From contig JAUNVS010000015.1 in NCBI GenBank assembly GCA_030537565.1, positions 1 through 33,310 on the forward strand: 33,310 bases of DNA, in the 5' to 3' direction. How positions within the stretch are numbered: the first letter of the stretch is position 1; each line of letters opens with the position of its first letter. This stretch comes from Eubacteriales bacterium. Its GTDB lineage: Bacteria; Bacillota; Clostridia; Saccharofermentanales; Fastidiosipilaceae. Both the position numbers and the translations under genes were made by a program. Shown piece after piece: positions 23,535 to 31,560 of the stretch. Below the pieces are notes generated by a model that saw only the letters and a list, made by a program, of their open reading frames with translations, had not been told where the DNA came from and did no database searches.

Positions 23535-24752
23535 ATGAAGAAATTGCGTAAATTTACATCACTGATGCTTGCGTTTGGTCTCGCCATGGGCCTGACGTCA
23601 ATGACACTCCGAGCTAATGGAGAACACGAAGAAGCTGCCAAACCCCATCGCGTCGAAGATGCGGAAGAAATCAGTCTCTCCGAATGGGAGGGTGAATTTA
23701 ACAGCCCAATTGCTTATTTTGAGGACGAAGCGGTTAAAGAATCGATGAAGCAGCTCGCCGAGAAGATGGGCAAGAGTGCTGACGAAGTCTCCCACGAGTG
23801 GGAAGAGATGATGAAGTCCGATTTTAAGGCCCTGAAGGTTGAGGGTGATAAGATCACTTTCTTTGATGGTAAGATCGGCGAAGGAAAAGAAATCACGAGC
23901 GCTGAGTACGCTTATGATTCGACCTATGCAACTAAACACGGTAACTTCGACCTCGAGTGGTTCGCATTTAGAGCGAAGAACGACGATGCTCAGTATCCTG
24001 TTCTCCTCCTCATGCCCCTTCATGGTGAAGAAGTTCTGATGCACTTCCATATGCGCTATGGCAGCGACATCGACTCTCTCTTCGAGAATGAAAACTGGTG
24101 GCCAACGTTCATGAAGAGTGATACGACGACTGAACAGGTCGTTGAAATGATCGAATCTCATGCCAACCATGACGAAGATGCGGAAGAAGCTGAAAAGTCG
24201 GAAGGAAAAGAAGAACACGAACTACCCGCCCCCGAAGTTCTCGAAGATGTCAACCTTAAGGAATGGGACGGCTTCTGGAACAACATGGGTGCCTACCTGA
24301 AATCTGACGAGCTGAAGTCCGCTTTTGAGACTCTTGCTCAGAACGAGGGTAAATCTGTTGAGGAAGCCCGTATTGCCTACAAACTGAAGAGAGCAGCCGC
24401 CTTTGATGGCATCGAATTCAACGGCGAAGAGGGCACGATTGCTTTCTACGACGGTTTTAAGGATGATGCCAACGTTGATCCACTGAGTAAAGCTCATTAC
24501 AGCTATAAGGAATCATATAAGGTTAAGCACGGTAACTTCGATCTCGAGTGGCACGTCTTCACAACTGAAGATGAGGGTGCTCTTTATCCTGTCGTCGTCC
24601 TCATGGGCGTCCACGGTGAAGAAGTCCTCACCCACTTCCACATGCGTTACGGTGATGATGCAGTCGAGCTCCTTAAGAAAGATGGCTGGTTCCCCACCTT
24701 CGTCAAGCCAGAATCCACCTTCGACCAGCTCGCCGCTGAGATCACGGAATAG
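23535..24752 (+). CDS. Two-domain ZinT protein
   Basis: A 405-residue secreted protein with a signal peptide like zinT1 (MKKLRKFTSLMLAFGLAMGL ... LRA-NG) and two ZinT domains. Domain 1 (about 45-210) has LSEWEGEFNSPIAYFED, HGNFDLEWFAF and HFHMRYGSD. An acidic His-bearing linker, SHANHDEDAEEAEKSEGKEEHE, joins it to domain 2 (about 235-405), whose DNA is identical to that of zinT1. Most ZinT proteins have one domain, or a ZinT domain fused to AdcA; a tandem ZinT is unusual. It should bind at least two zinc ions for the importer encoded downstream. The ATG was chosen for the adjacent AAGGAGG; an earlier ATG lies inside the terminator. Confidence 0.9.
   Translation: MKKLRKFTSLMLAFGLAMGLTSMTLRANGEHEEAAKPHRVEDAEEISLSEWEGEFNSPIAYFEDEAVKESMKQLAEKMGKSADEVSHEWEEMMKSDFKALKVEGDKITFFDGKIGEGKEITSAEYAYDSTYATKHGNFDLEWFAFRAKNDDAQYPVLLLMPLHGEEVLMHFHMRYGSDIDSLFENENWWPTFMKSDTTTEQVVEMIESHANHDEDAEEAEKSEGKEEHELPAPEVLEDVNLKEWDGFWNNMGAYLKSDELKSAFETLAQNEGKSVEEARIAYKLKRAAAFDGIEFNGEEGTIAFYDGFKDDANVDPLSKAHYSYKESYKVKHGNFDLEWHVFTTEDEGALYPVVVLMGVHGEEVLTHFHMRYGDDAVELLKKDGWFPTFVKPESTFDQLAAEITE
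24231..24724 (+). repeat. 494-bp direct repeat, copy B (in two-domain zinT)
   Basis: Partner of 22939-23432. It covers almost the whole second ZinT domain. Confidence 0.93.
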
Positions 24753-24785
24753 TACACCCTTCGTGCCTCCGGGCACGCTTAGAAG

Positions 24786-24815
24786 AGGGCCGAGCCATGT
24801 GGCTGGGCCCTTTTT
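24786..24815 (+). terminator. Intrinsic terminator between zinT2 and znuA
   Basis: AGGGCC-G-AGCCA and TGGCT-G-GGCCCT form an 11-bp stem with one G-G mismatch and a tight loop, followed by TTTTT. It sits 33 bases after the zinT2 stop and 25 bases before znuA. Confidence 0.75.
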
Positions 24816-24839
24816 ATTGAGACTAGAGGTATTTAAATT

Positions 24840-26183
24840 ATGAATCTATTTAAACAGCGCATTGCTCGTTTTACAACCCTCCTGCTCGGTCTCGCACTCA
24901 TCCTACCGACCTTGCTAACGGGCTGCAAACGGGATGATGCCCCTCAGCTGGATAAGAACGGTAAACCGAAGCCCGTTGTTTACACGAGCTTCTTTCCGAT
25001 CTACAGCCTCGTAAAAGAGCTCGCAGGCGACACCCTTGATGTGCGCGTCTTTGTTGGGATCGATAAGGATCCTCACCTTTGGGAGCCAACCCCCCGCGAT
25101 ATGCAGAAATTGCATGACGCAGACCTCCTCATCGTCAACGGTGCCAACATGGAACGCTGGCTGGATTCGGTCCGTAGTGCCCTCCCCAATCTCGAAGTCA
25201 TGACCCTCTCAGACTCGGTTGAACTCATCACGTACAAAGGAGCGGCTGCGCTCGGAGACTTCCAATATGCTGCCCAAAAAGACTTTAAGGCAAGCGAAAA
25301 CTACGGGATTGAATTTGGCCATACCCATGAGGACCTGATGCGTATCGCCTTCGTTCGAAACGATAGCGACCTATCTAAAGATGAACTGATCGCCCGTGGT
25401 AAAAAAGCAATGGAGAAAAAAGCACCCGTCATCCTCCAGCATGCGACGATCAATGTTGAGTCAGACCAAGTCTACGCAATTGAAATGGGCCATGAGTCGG
25501 GTGACGTCAAACTCAAGTTCCCTGAGGATGGCAAGTGGGTTTTTTACTCTGACCGCATCTCCGAACCCATTCTCGCCTATAACCTCGTCAACGATAAAAA
25601 CGAAATTCTCGAAGATCTCGAGATTGTTCTCGAGGGAAACACCTCATCACTCGATAAGATCACCTACGATCCCCATTCCTGGCTCTCAATCGTCAATACG
25701 AAAAAGTATGCCAATGCAATTCATGACGAGCTCGTACGTCGCTATCCAGATTTCAAACGAAGCTACCGCCGCAATAAGGTCAAGCTTGTCGACGAGATGA
25801 CAAGTTTGGAATACGAGTATCGCGAGAAATTTAAAGATGTTCGTTGCAAAGAATTCGTCGTCACCCACAATGCCTACTCCTATCTCGCCCGCGACTTTGG
25901 ACTCTGCCAATTCCCCCTCCAGGGCCTGATCTCCACCGAATCACCAAGTCTGAAGACAATCAGGAAGGCAATTGACTTCTGCAACTATTACAAGATCAGC
26001 ACCATCTTTTATGAATATGGCCGTGCCCAAAAAGGTGCGGACACCCTCGCCAATGAGCTGGGTGGCCAAGTCAAACCCCTCGCCTCCATGGAATACCTCA
26101 CTCCAGAGCAGCGCCAGCATGGTGACAACTACGTCGATCTAATGAAGATGAATCTTGAGAATCTGTATGAGGCGATGAAATAA
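24840..26183 (+). CDS. znuA: Zinc/manganese ABC transporter substrate-binding lipoprotein with inserted domain
   Basis: A 447-residue cluster A-I substrate-binding protein (ZnuA/AdcA family, usually about 300-330). A lipoprotein signal ends in LLTG-C29. Lobe 1 starts VVYTSFFPIYSLVKELAG; ligand candidates are H79 (DPHLWEPT), H279 (DPHSWLS), H343 (VVTHNAYSYLARDFGL) and E392 (IFYEYG). Between lobe 1 and the DPHSW strand, where ZnuA proteins carry a His-rich loop, sits an extra stretch of about 140 residues (136-275). It contains FGHTHED, LQHATINVESDQVYAIEMGHE and a beta-rich DGKWVFYSDRISEP segment. I do not recognise this insert. The zinT genes upstream make zinc the likely substrate. RBS AGAGG is modest, with long spacing. 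Confidence 0.9.
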   Translation: MNLFKQRIARFTTLLLGLALILPTLLTGCKRDDAPQLDKNGKPKPVVYTSFFPIYSLVKELAGDTLDVRVFVGIDKDPHLWEPTPRDMQKLHDADLLIVNGANMERWLDSVRSALPNLEVMTLSDSVELITYKGAAALGDFQYAAQKDFKASENYGIEFGHTHEDLMRIAFVRNDSDLSKDELIARGKKAMEKKAPVILQHATINVESDQVYAIEMGHESGDVKLKFPEDGKWVFYSDRISEPILAYNLVNDKNEILEDLEIVLEGNTSSLDKITYDPHSWLSIVNTKKYANAIHDELVRRYPDFKRSYRRNKVKLVDEMTSLEYEYREKFKDVRCKEFVVTHNAYSYLARDFGLCQFPLQGLISTESPSLKTIRKAIDFCNYYKISTIFYEYGRAQKGADTLANELGGQVKPLASMEYLTPEQRQHGDNYVDLMKMNLENLYEAMK

Positions 26184-26218
26184 TTCGCCTCCATTAAAAA
26201 TTGGAAAAAGGAACACGT

Positions 26219-26899
26219 ATGGCTAATTGTATTGAAGTCAAAAATCTATCCTTCTCCTACACCAAAGACCCTGTCCTCACGACCCTCGATTTTACGATGG
26301 AGCAGGGCGAGATGGTCGCAATTGTAGGTGAAAATGGCTCAGGTAAGAGCACCCTCCTAAAAGTACTCATCGGACAATTAAAGAATTACTCTGGATCTGC
26401 CAAGGTCCTCGGCCAGGAAGTCGCCCGCACCGCTGCACTCCGACAAGTCTCCTACATTCCTCAGAACATCTCCGTCCAGAGCATTGCCTTTCCGATCACC
26501 TGCCTCGAAATGGTCGTTCTCAACCTCCATCGCGACTTCGGCCCCTTTAAGATTCCGAGCAAAAAAGCGAAGAAAAAGGCAAGTGAGCTCCTTCATGACA
26601 TGGGGCTCGGTGAATACCTCAACACCCCATTTAAGGAACTATCGGGAGGTCTTCAGCAGCGCGTCATGATCTGCCGCGCCCTCGTCAACGAGCCCCAAGT
26701 CATCATCATGGATGAACCCACTGCAGGCATCGACGAAAAGAGCAAAGGGATCTTCCTCGAACTAATCGCTAAGCTCCAGGAGGACTACCAAGTCTCTATC
26801 GTCCTCGTCACACACGAACTCGATCTGCTGCATGACCACCTCAAGAAATGCCGCATCTTGAAAATGAAAAATGGAGGGCTCGAGAATGTTTGCCTTTGA
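26219..26899 (+). CDS. znuC: Zinc ABC transporter ATP-binding protein
   Basis: A 226-residue ATPase of the ZnuC/AdcC/MntB group. Walker A GENGSGKST at 37-45, Q-loop YIPQN at about 79-83, signature LSGGLQQR at 141-148, Walker B VIIMDEP at 161-167 and the switch His199 in LVTHE are all intact. It powers zinc import through the permease encoded next. I chose the ATG with AAAGGA seven bases upstream, not one six codons earlier. It lies 35 bases after znuA and overlaps the permease gene by 14 bases, so the three are co-transcribed. Confidence 0.93.
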   Translation: MANCIEVKNLSFSYTKDPVLTTLDFTMEQGEMVAIVGENGSGKSTLLKVLIGQLKNYSGSAKVLGQEVARTAALRQVSYIPQNISVQSIAFPITCLEMVVLNLHRDFGPFKIPSKKAKKKASELLHDMGLGEYLNTPFKELSGGLQQRVMICRALVNEPQVIIMDEPTAGIDEKSKGIFLELIAKLQEDYQVSIVLVTHELDLLHDHLKKCRILKMKNGGLENVCL

Positions 26900-27713
26900 A
26901 TTTATGCGTAATGCAATGGCCGTCGGCATCATGCTGGCGATTATGATTCCAATGATTGGAGTCGTCATGGTGAATCGCCGCACCTCGATGGTCGGTGATG
27001 CCCTCTCCCACACCTCACTAACGGGTGTCGCCCTCGGTCTAATACTCAGCTTTAACCCCGTTATCGGCGCAGTCATCATCTGCATCGTCTCGGCCTTTGC
27101 CATTGAATTCTTCCGTAAGAAATTCCCCCAATACGGTGACATGGCTACCGCCGTCATCATGAGCATGGGGCTCGGCATCGCCGCAATTCTCTCCGACTTC
27201 GCTCCCGGCGGAAACACCTTTGAGTCCTACCTCTTCGGTAGTATCTCAGCCGTCACTAAGCAAGACGTCCTCCACGTCGGCATTGTCTTCGTCCTCGTTG
27301 TCCTCGCAAGCCTCGCATTCTATGCCTCCCTCCTCGACCTCGCGATCGACAAACAACTCGCCCGCCTCGCCGGCGTAAAGATCGGTGTCGTTAACAGCAT
27401 CTTCACCCTCCTGACAGCCGTCACCGTTGCCCTCGCCTGCAAGATCGTCGGTGCCCTCCTCGTCTCTTCGCTCCTCGTCCTCCCCGTCGCCACCGCACTG
27501 ATCATCGCCCGGAGCTACCGCCAGACCTTCCTCGTGTCGGTAATCCTCGGCATTATCTACATGGTGATTGGTATCACCCTCTCCTACTATTTCACGGTCC
27601 GCCCAGGTGGCACGATCGTCATCTGCGCCATCGTCGGCATGCTCCTCATCGCCGCCTACTCAAAAATCCGCCCCGTTCACACCAAGCAGAAACTAGGCGA
27701 GACAATCGACTAG
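26886..27713 (+). CDS. znuB: Zinc ABC transporter permease (ABC-3 family)
   Basis: A 275-residue integral membrane permease of the ABC-3 family (ZnuB/AdcB/MntC type), normal length, with about eight hydrophobic segments. Family-typical stretches are RRTSMVGDALSHTSLTGVALG near residue 33, LFGSISAVTKQD in the middle and ACKIVGALLVSSLLVLPVATA, the conserved region facing the ATPase. The start after GGAGG overlaps the end of the ATPase gene, typical of translational coupling. It completes the znuACB importer; a strong terminator follows. Confidence 0.93.
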   Translation: MFAFEFMRNAMAVGIMLAIMIPMIGVVMVNRRTSMVGDALSHTSLTGVALGLILSFNPVIGAVIICIVSAFAIEFFRKKFPQYGDMATAVIMSMGLGIAAILSDFAPGGNTFESYLFGSISAVTKQDVLHVGIVFVLVVLASLAFYASLLDLAIDKQLARLAGVKIGVVNSIFTLLTAVTVALACKIVGALLVSSLLVLPVATALIIARSYRQTFLVSVILGIIYMVIGITLSYYFTVRPGGTIVICAIVGMLLIAAYSKIRPVHTKQKLGETID

Positions 27714-27739
27714 GGATTTGAGCGAAAACAGCTATGCAG

Positions 27740-27779
27740 AGGGCCAGTCCGCAAAATAGCGGACTGGCCCTTCTTTATT
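27740..27779 (+). terminator. Intrinsic terminator of the zinc locus
   Basis: AGGGCCAGTCCGC and GCGGACTGGCCCT form a perfect 13-bp stem with a six-base loop, followed by TCTTTATTT. Confidence 0.92.
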
Positions 27780-27799
27780 TCCACTGGAAAAATGCGCAT

Positions 27800-27831
27800 A
27801 AAAAAGGAGCCGAGCTCAAGAGCTCGGCCCC
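27800..27831 (-). terminator. Intrinsic terminator of the ABC exporter pair
   Basis: On the minus strand GGGGCCGAGCTC pairs with GAGCTCGGCTCC, with a very short loop, and runs into TTTTTT. It lies 15 bases after the stop of the downstream ABC gene. Confidence 0.88.
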
Positions 27832-27845
27832 TACACCCTGCTCGC

Positions 27846-29576
27846 TTACAAGCGCGAGTCTCGCTTCATCGACTGCATGTCGACCAATTTCTTAAAGGCC
27901 CCATTCTTAGCGAGGAGCTCCTCCGGACGCCCCTCCTCGACCACCCGGCCCTCGTCGAGGACGACGATGTGGTCACAGTTCATGACGGTGCGCAGGCGAT
28001 GCGCAATCAGAATCAGCGTCTTATCGGCGATCAAACCCGCAATCGCTTCCTGGATCTTCGTTTCACTGTCTGCATCAATCGACGCCGTCGACTCATCGAG
28101 GAAGATGATCGGAGCGTCTTTTAGGAGAGCACGTGCAATCGAAAGGCGTTGACGCTCACCGCCGGATAGGAGAGAACCAGCCTCACCGATCATCGTATTG
28201 TAGCCCTGAGGCAGTTTGCGGATAAACTCATCCGCCTGGGCCAGTTTGGCTGCCCGTTCGACCTCTTCATCGCTGGCGTCTTTTTTACCAATGCGAATGT
28301 TCTCCCGAACGCTGTTGTTAAAGAGGATGACATCCTGGAAAACAACTGAACTGTACTTTAAGAGATCCTCGGGATCCCAATCACTGATGCGCTCACCACC
28401 GAGGCGAATTTCACCAGAATCAAGATCGTAGAAGCGCAGCATTAACTTGGCGAGCGTGCTCTTACCACAGCCCGAGGGACCGACGAGGGCGGTGACCTCA
28501 CCCTGCTTCGCCGTGAAGCTGACGCCACGGATCGTCTCCTGCTCCGAAGAATACGCGAATCGAGCGTCGCGGACTTCATAGTCATAATTCCGTGGCTGCT
28601 TCTTCTCGCCAGTCATCGTCTCAATCGACATCAGTTCAGCGTTACGGCGTAGCGGCTCGCCAATGTAGAGGAATTCGAGAAGGAAGACCGTACAGCCGAT
28701 CAACGGCTCATAGACGACCACCGAGACAATAATGAAGTTTAAAAGCTGGACGAGGTTGAGACTGCCTGATGCAAACTCACTGAAACCGACGAGAAGAATA
28801 CTGACGATTCCCAGTCGGAAGAGGGAGAGAATCGGTGCGAGGATGATGGGGTTTAAGATCTCTGAGCGCAGTTGGCTGCACTCAGCGGCATCGAGGACGG
28901 ACTTGAATTCTGAGAGGCTCTTTTTCGTGCGCTGGTAGGCACGAATGGGTAGGACATTATCGAGAAGTTCCTGCATGCCATTGCTGACGCGGATCGTATC
29001 CTGGTGATGCTTGGTATCGAGGCGCGACTTCTTTGATTTAAACAAAGCGATGAGGAGGAGGGCGAGTGGCACCGGCCAGAAGATGGCGATCGCCATCTTG
29101 TAATTGAATGCGACGACCATGATGAAAATGATGACGCTGCTGATGATTGCCCCGACGAACTGAGGAACGGCGTGGGAGAAACAGTGTTCGAGGCGCTCCA
29201 TATCGACGAGAATCGTCCGAGAGAGGTCGGCAAGATCGCGACCACTGAAGAAGGAGAGTGGCAATTCCGCGAGGCGCTTCGAGAGGGCAATACGCTTCTT
29301 CGCAGTCTCAGTATATGTCGTCGTGTAAACACGGTCGTAGAGAATCCGCTCCGTCACATAGCGGAGGATGAGGATGATTGGAATCAGATAGAGATACTTC
29401 GCAATCGAAAAGGAATCCCCACGTAGATAGGCGAGTCCATCCTGCAGGAAGAGAGCAATCAGAAGCATCGGCAGGATGAAAATCATGTTTCGTGCCGCTG
29501 ACCAATAGATGGCGCGCGACATATTGACACTGCCTTCGTCCGAAAGGTGGAAATAACGTTGCAAGAGCTTTTTCAT
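27846..29576 (-). CDS. ABC exporter-fold half-transporter, subunit 2
   Basis: A 576-residue fusion of a six-helix membrane domain (about 1-320) and an ATPase domain. Walker A GPSGCGKST lies near 367, signature LSGGERQR near 470, Walker B PIIFLDEST near 490, and the switch His in LIAHR near 520. All catalytic residues look intact. It starts with GGAGG upstream and overlaps the stop of the upstream half-transporter gene by four bases, so the two are translationally coupled and most likely form a heterodimer. The pair, with a divergent AraC regulator, resembles YbtPQ/IrtAB-type transporters, which have the exporter fold but import metal-siderophore complexes. A drug exporter is the alternative. 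Confidence 0.88.
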   Translation of the reverse strand: MKKLLQRYFHLSDEGSVNMSRAIYWSAARNMIFILPMLLIALFLQDGLAYLRGDSFSIAKYLYLIPIILILRYVTERILYDRVYTTTYTETAKKRIALSKRLAELPLSFFSGRDLADLSRTILVDMERLEHCFSHAVPQFVGAIISSVIIFIMVVAFNYKMAIAIFWPVPLALLLIALFKSKKSRLDTKHHQDTIRVSNGMQELLDNVLPIRAYQRTKKSLSEFKSVLDAAECSQLRSEILNPIILAPILSLFRLGIVSILLVGFSEFASGSLNLVQLLNFIIVSVVVYEPLIGCTVFLLEFLYIGEPLRRNAELMSIETMTGEKKQPRNYDYEVRDARFAYSSEQETIRGVSFTAKQGEVTALVGPSGCGKSTLAKLMLRFYDLDSGEIRLGGERISDWDPEDLLKYSSVVFQDVILFNNSVRENIRIGKKDASDEEVERAAKLAQADEFIRKLPQGYNTMIGEAGSLLSGGERQRLSIARALLKDAPIIFLDESTASIDADSETKIQEAIAGLIADKTLILIAHRLRTVMNCDHIVVLDEGRVVEEGRPEELLAKNGAFKKLVDMQSMKRDSRL

Positions 29577-31357
29577 GCCTGTCCCTCCTGAATCGTCCAT
29601 TCGGCTGCACGCTCGTACTCTTCGACAATCGCGCGGTACTCGTTCGACTCGGCCATCAGTTGCTCATGTGGTCCATGGGCGACGAGATGCCCCTCACTGA
29701 GGAGAAGAATCTCATCAGCGTTGCGAATGCTCGACAGTCGATGCGCACTCGCAATCGTCATCGTATCCTGCTTCAGCCGTTCAATTGCAGCCGTAATTAA
29801 GACCTCATTTTCACTATCGGCAAAGGCACTCGCCTCGTCGAGCAGCAAAATCGGTCGATGCCGTAAGAATGCCCGTGCAATCGCGAGGCGCTGAGCCTCA
29901 CCACCCGAGACATAAGTCCCACCTGGGCCAAGCTTGGCATCTAAGGATCCAATGCGCTCGTAGATATCCATACACTGTGCCTCGCGCATCGCGTTGAAAA
30001 TCTCCTCGTCGGAGCAATCGAGCCCCATCGTGATGTTTTCGCGCAAACTCTTATGGAGGAGCGAGGAAGTCTGGAAGACGACTGCAATCTGGTTACAAAG
30101 CTCCGAAGTATGGAGGGAACGGACTTCGCGCCCATTGACCCGAATCGACCCGGAACTCGAATCGGACTCCAGATCATAGAGATGGAGGAGCAGCTTTAAG
30201 AGCGTACTCTTGCCACTGCCACTGGCACCGACGAGCGCATAGGATTTATTCGCCTCAAAATGAAAGGAGAAATGCTCGATGGCTGGACGCTTGCGACCGG
30301 CATAGGTAAACGAAACATCCTCAAACGTAATCCCCGTCTCCTCACGCTCAGGCAGAACCGTCACCGAAGCATCCGGTGTATCGAGGATCTTCGCGATCCC
30401 CATAAGCGCCTGATTACACTGCTCTTTTGACTCATTAATACTGAGGATCGCCATTAGGGTGCTGTAGATCAAAAATGAAAGGAGAATCATGAAGATCGCA
30501 TCGGCGAAGACGCGACTCGGATGGCCAGAAATGGACATCAGCCAGAGAGCCACAGGAATCAGCACCAGCGTCGCCGCTGAGATAATCACCGTCGAACTAA
30601 TCATCCCACCGCGGAAGCCAAAAACAATCCGTTTTGCAATCCCATCAAAGGCGAGGATATCCTCGTAGAAATTCTGAAAGCGCTCAACGGTCTGCTGGAA
30701 GACCTTTACCACCGGGATACCACGGATGTACTCACTGCCTGAGACACTGAGGCGCTCACCGAACTGGGTAAACTGAGCCATCTCACTCTTCATCGTCTTC
30801 GCCACCATCGTCATCATCACGACAACGCCGACAATGGCAAAGGCGAGGATAACCAGAGCGAGCCGATAATCGATGTAGAACATCAAGAGGATCAGCGAGA
30901 GCGGAATCATCATCCCGCGAGTCATATCTGGCATATTGTGAGCGATGTAAGCGTGGGTCTGCCCCGCCTGATCATCGATCCGCCGACGAATCGCCCCACT
31001 ATCCTCGGCCTCGAAGTAAGAGATCGGCAGACGCATGAGTTTGGCAATCCCCTGATAGCGGATCGACTTTTCAACACGAAAAGCCAAAACATGGCTGGCG
31101 ACACCGGACAATAATGTGCAGAGAATGGCCACCACCTGCGTAATCGCAATCAGGATCGCATAGTGGCGTACCGCCTCCATCGGGATATGAAACTCTGCCT
31201 CGACGAATTCACGCACCAAGAGATAGAGATAAAAGAGTGGCAGGATGCTTAAAACACCTGAAATCGCTGATAAAAGCAACGATATCGTAGCGTATATTTT
31301 CTTATCCTCGCCGAACTGTTGAATCGCCCATTTTAGGCTTACTTTTTGCTCGTTCAT
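29573..31357 (-). CDS. ABC exporter-fold half-transporter, subunit 1
   Basis: A 594-residue half-transporter: six-helix membrane domain, then ATPase. The segment EYIRGIPVVKVFQQTVERFQNF near 220 is characteristic of the YbtP/YbtQ-like group. Walker A GASGSGKST is near 375, signature VSGGEAQR near 482, Walker B PILLLDEAS near 500, and the H-loop reads ASAHRLSS. The conserved glutamate after Walker B is present, so both sites of the pair may be active. I chose the ATG with AAAGGAGG four bases upstream; an earlier ATG, 19 codons before, lacks an RBS. First gene of the two-gene unit, divergent from the AraC-type regulator. Confidence 0.88.
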   Translation of the reverse strand: MNEQKVSLKWAIQQFGEDKKIYATISLLLSAISGVLSILPLFYLYLLVREFVEAEFHIPMEAVRHYAILIAITQVVAILCTLLSGVASHVLAFRVEKSIRYQGIAKLMRLPISYFEAEDSGAIRRRIDDQAGQTHAYIAHNMPDMTRGMMIPLSLILLMFYIDYRLALVILAFAIVGVVVMMTMVAKTMKSEMAQFTQFGERLSVSGSEYIRGIPVVKVFQQTVERFQNFYEDILAFDGIAKRIVFGFRGGMISSTVIISAATLVLIPVALWLMSISGHPSRVFADAIFMILLSFLIYSTLMAILSINESKEQCNQALMGIAKILDTPDASVTVLPEREETGITFEDVSFTYAGRKRPAIEHFSFHFEANKSYALVGASGSGKSTLLKLLLHLYDLESDSSSGSIRVNGREVRSLHTSELCNQIAVVFQTSSLLHKSLRENITMGLDCSDEEIFNAMREAQCMDIYERIGSLDAKLGPGGTYVSGGEAQRLAIARAFLRHRPILLLDEASAFADSENEVLITAAIERLKQDTMTIASAHRLSSIRNADEILLLSEGHLVAHGPHEQLMAESNEYRAIVEEYERAAEWTIQEGQA

Positions 31358-31560
31358 ACGGCCTCCTTTACTTGTCTTTTTTCCAAGCCTAGCACAGCGA
31401 CTTAGAGGCAACAATTTCAGAGAGTAAGATTCGGCTAATATGATTATTCTGGCTGATCGTGTTAATCTATCTCTATTGAATAGTAAGCCATGGCGAGGGT
31501 GCGCACGTAGGCGCTAAATTCGCCAATGGACAACGATCGGTGGAAGCGGGGAATCATCAG

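Noticed and set aside
23598-24218. 206-residue antisense frame opposite the two-domain zinT gene
   Set aside because: The coding strand has clear ZinT domains, and the antisense product has Phe/Leu-rich shadow composition and no RBS.
25245-25664. The ZnuA insert as a third ZinT domain
   Set aside because: It lacks the W-x-G-x-x start, the GNFDLEW strand and the H-F-H-M-R-Y-G motif of the ZinT domains nearby.
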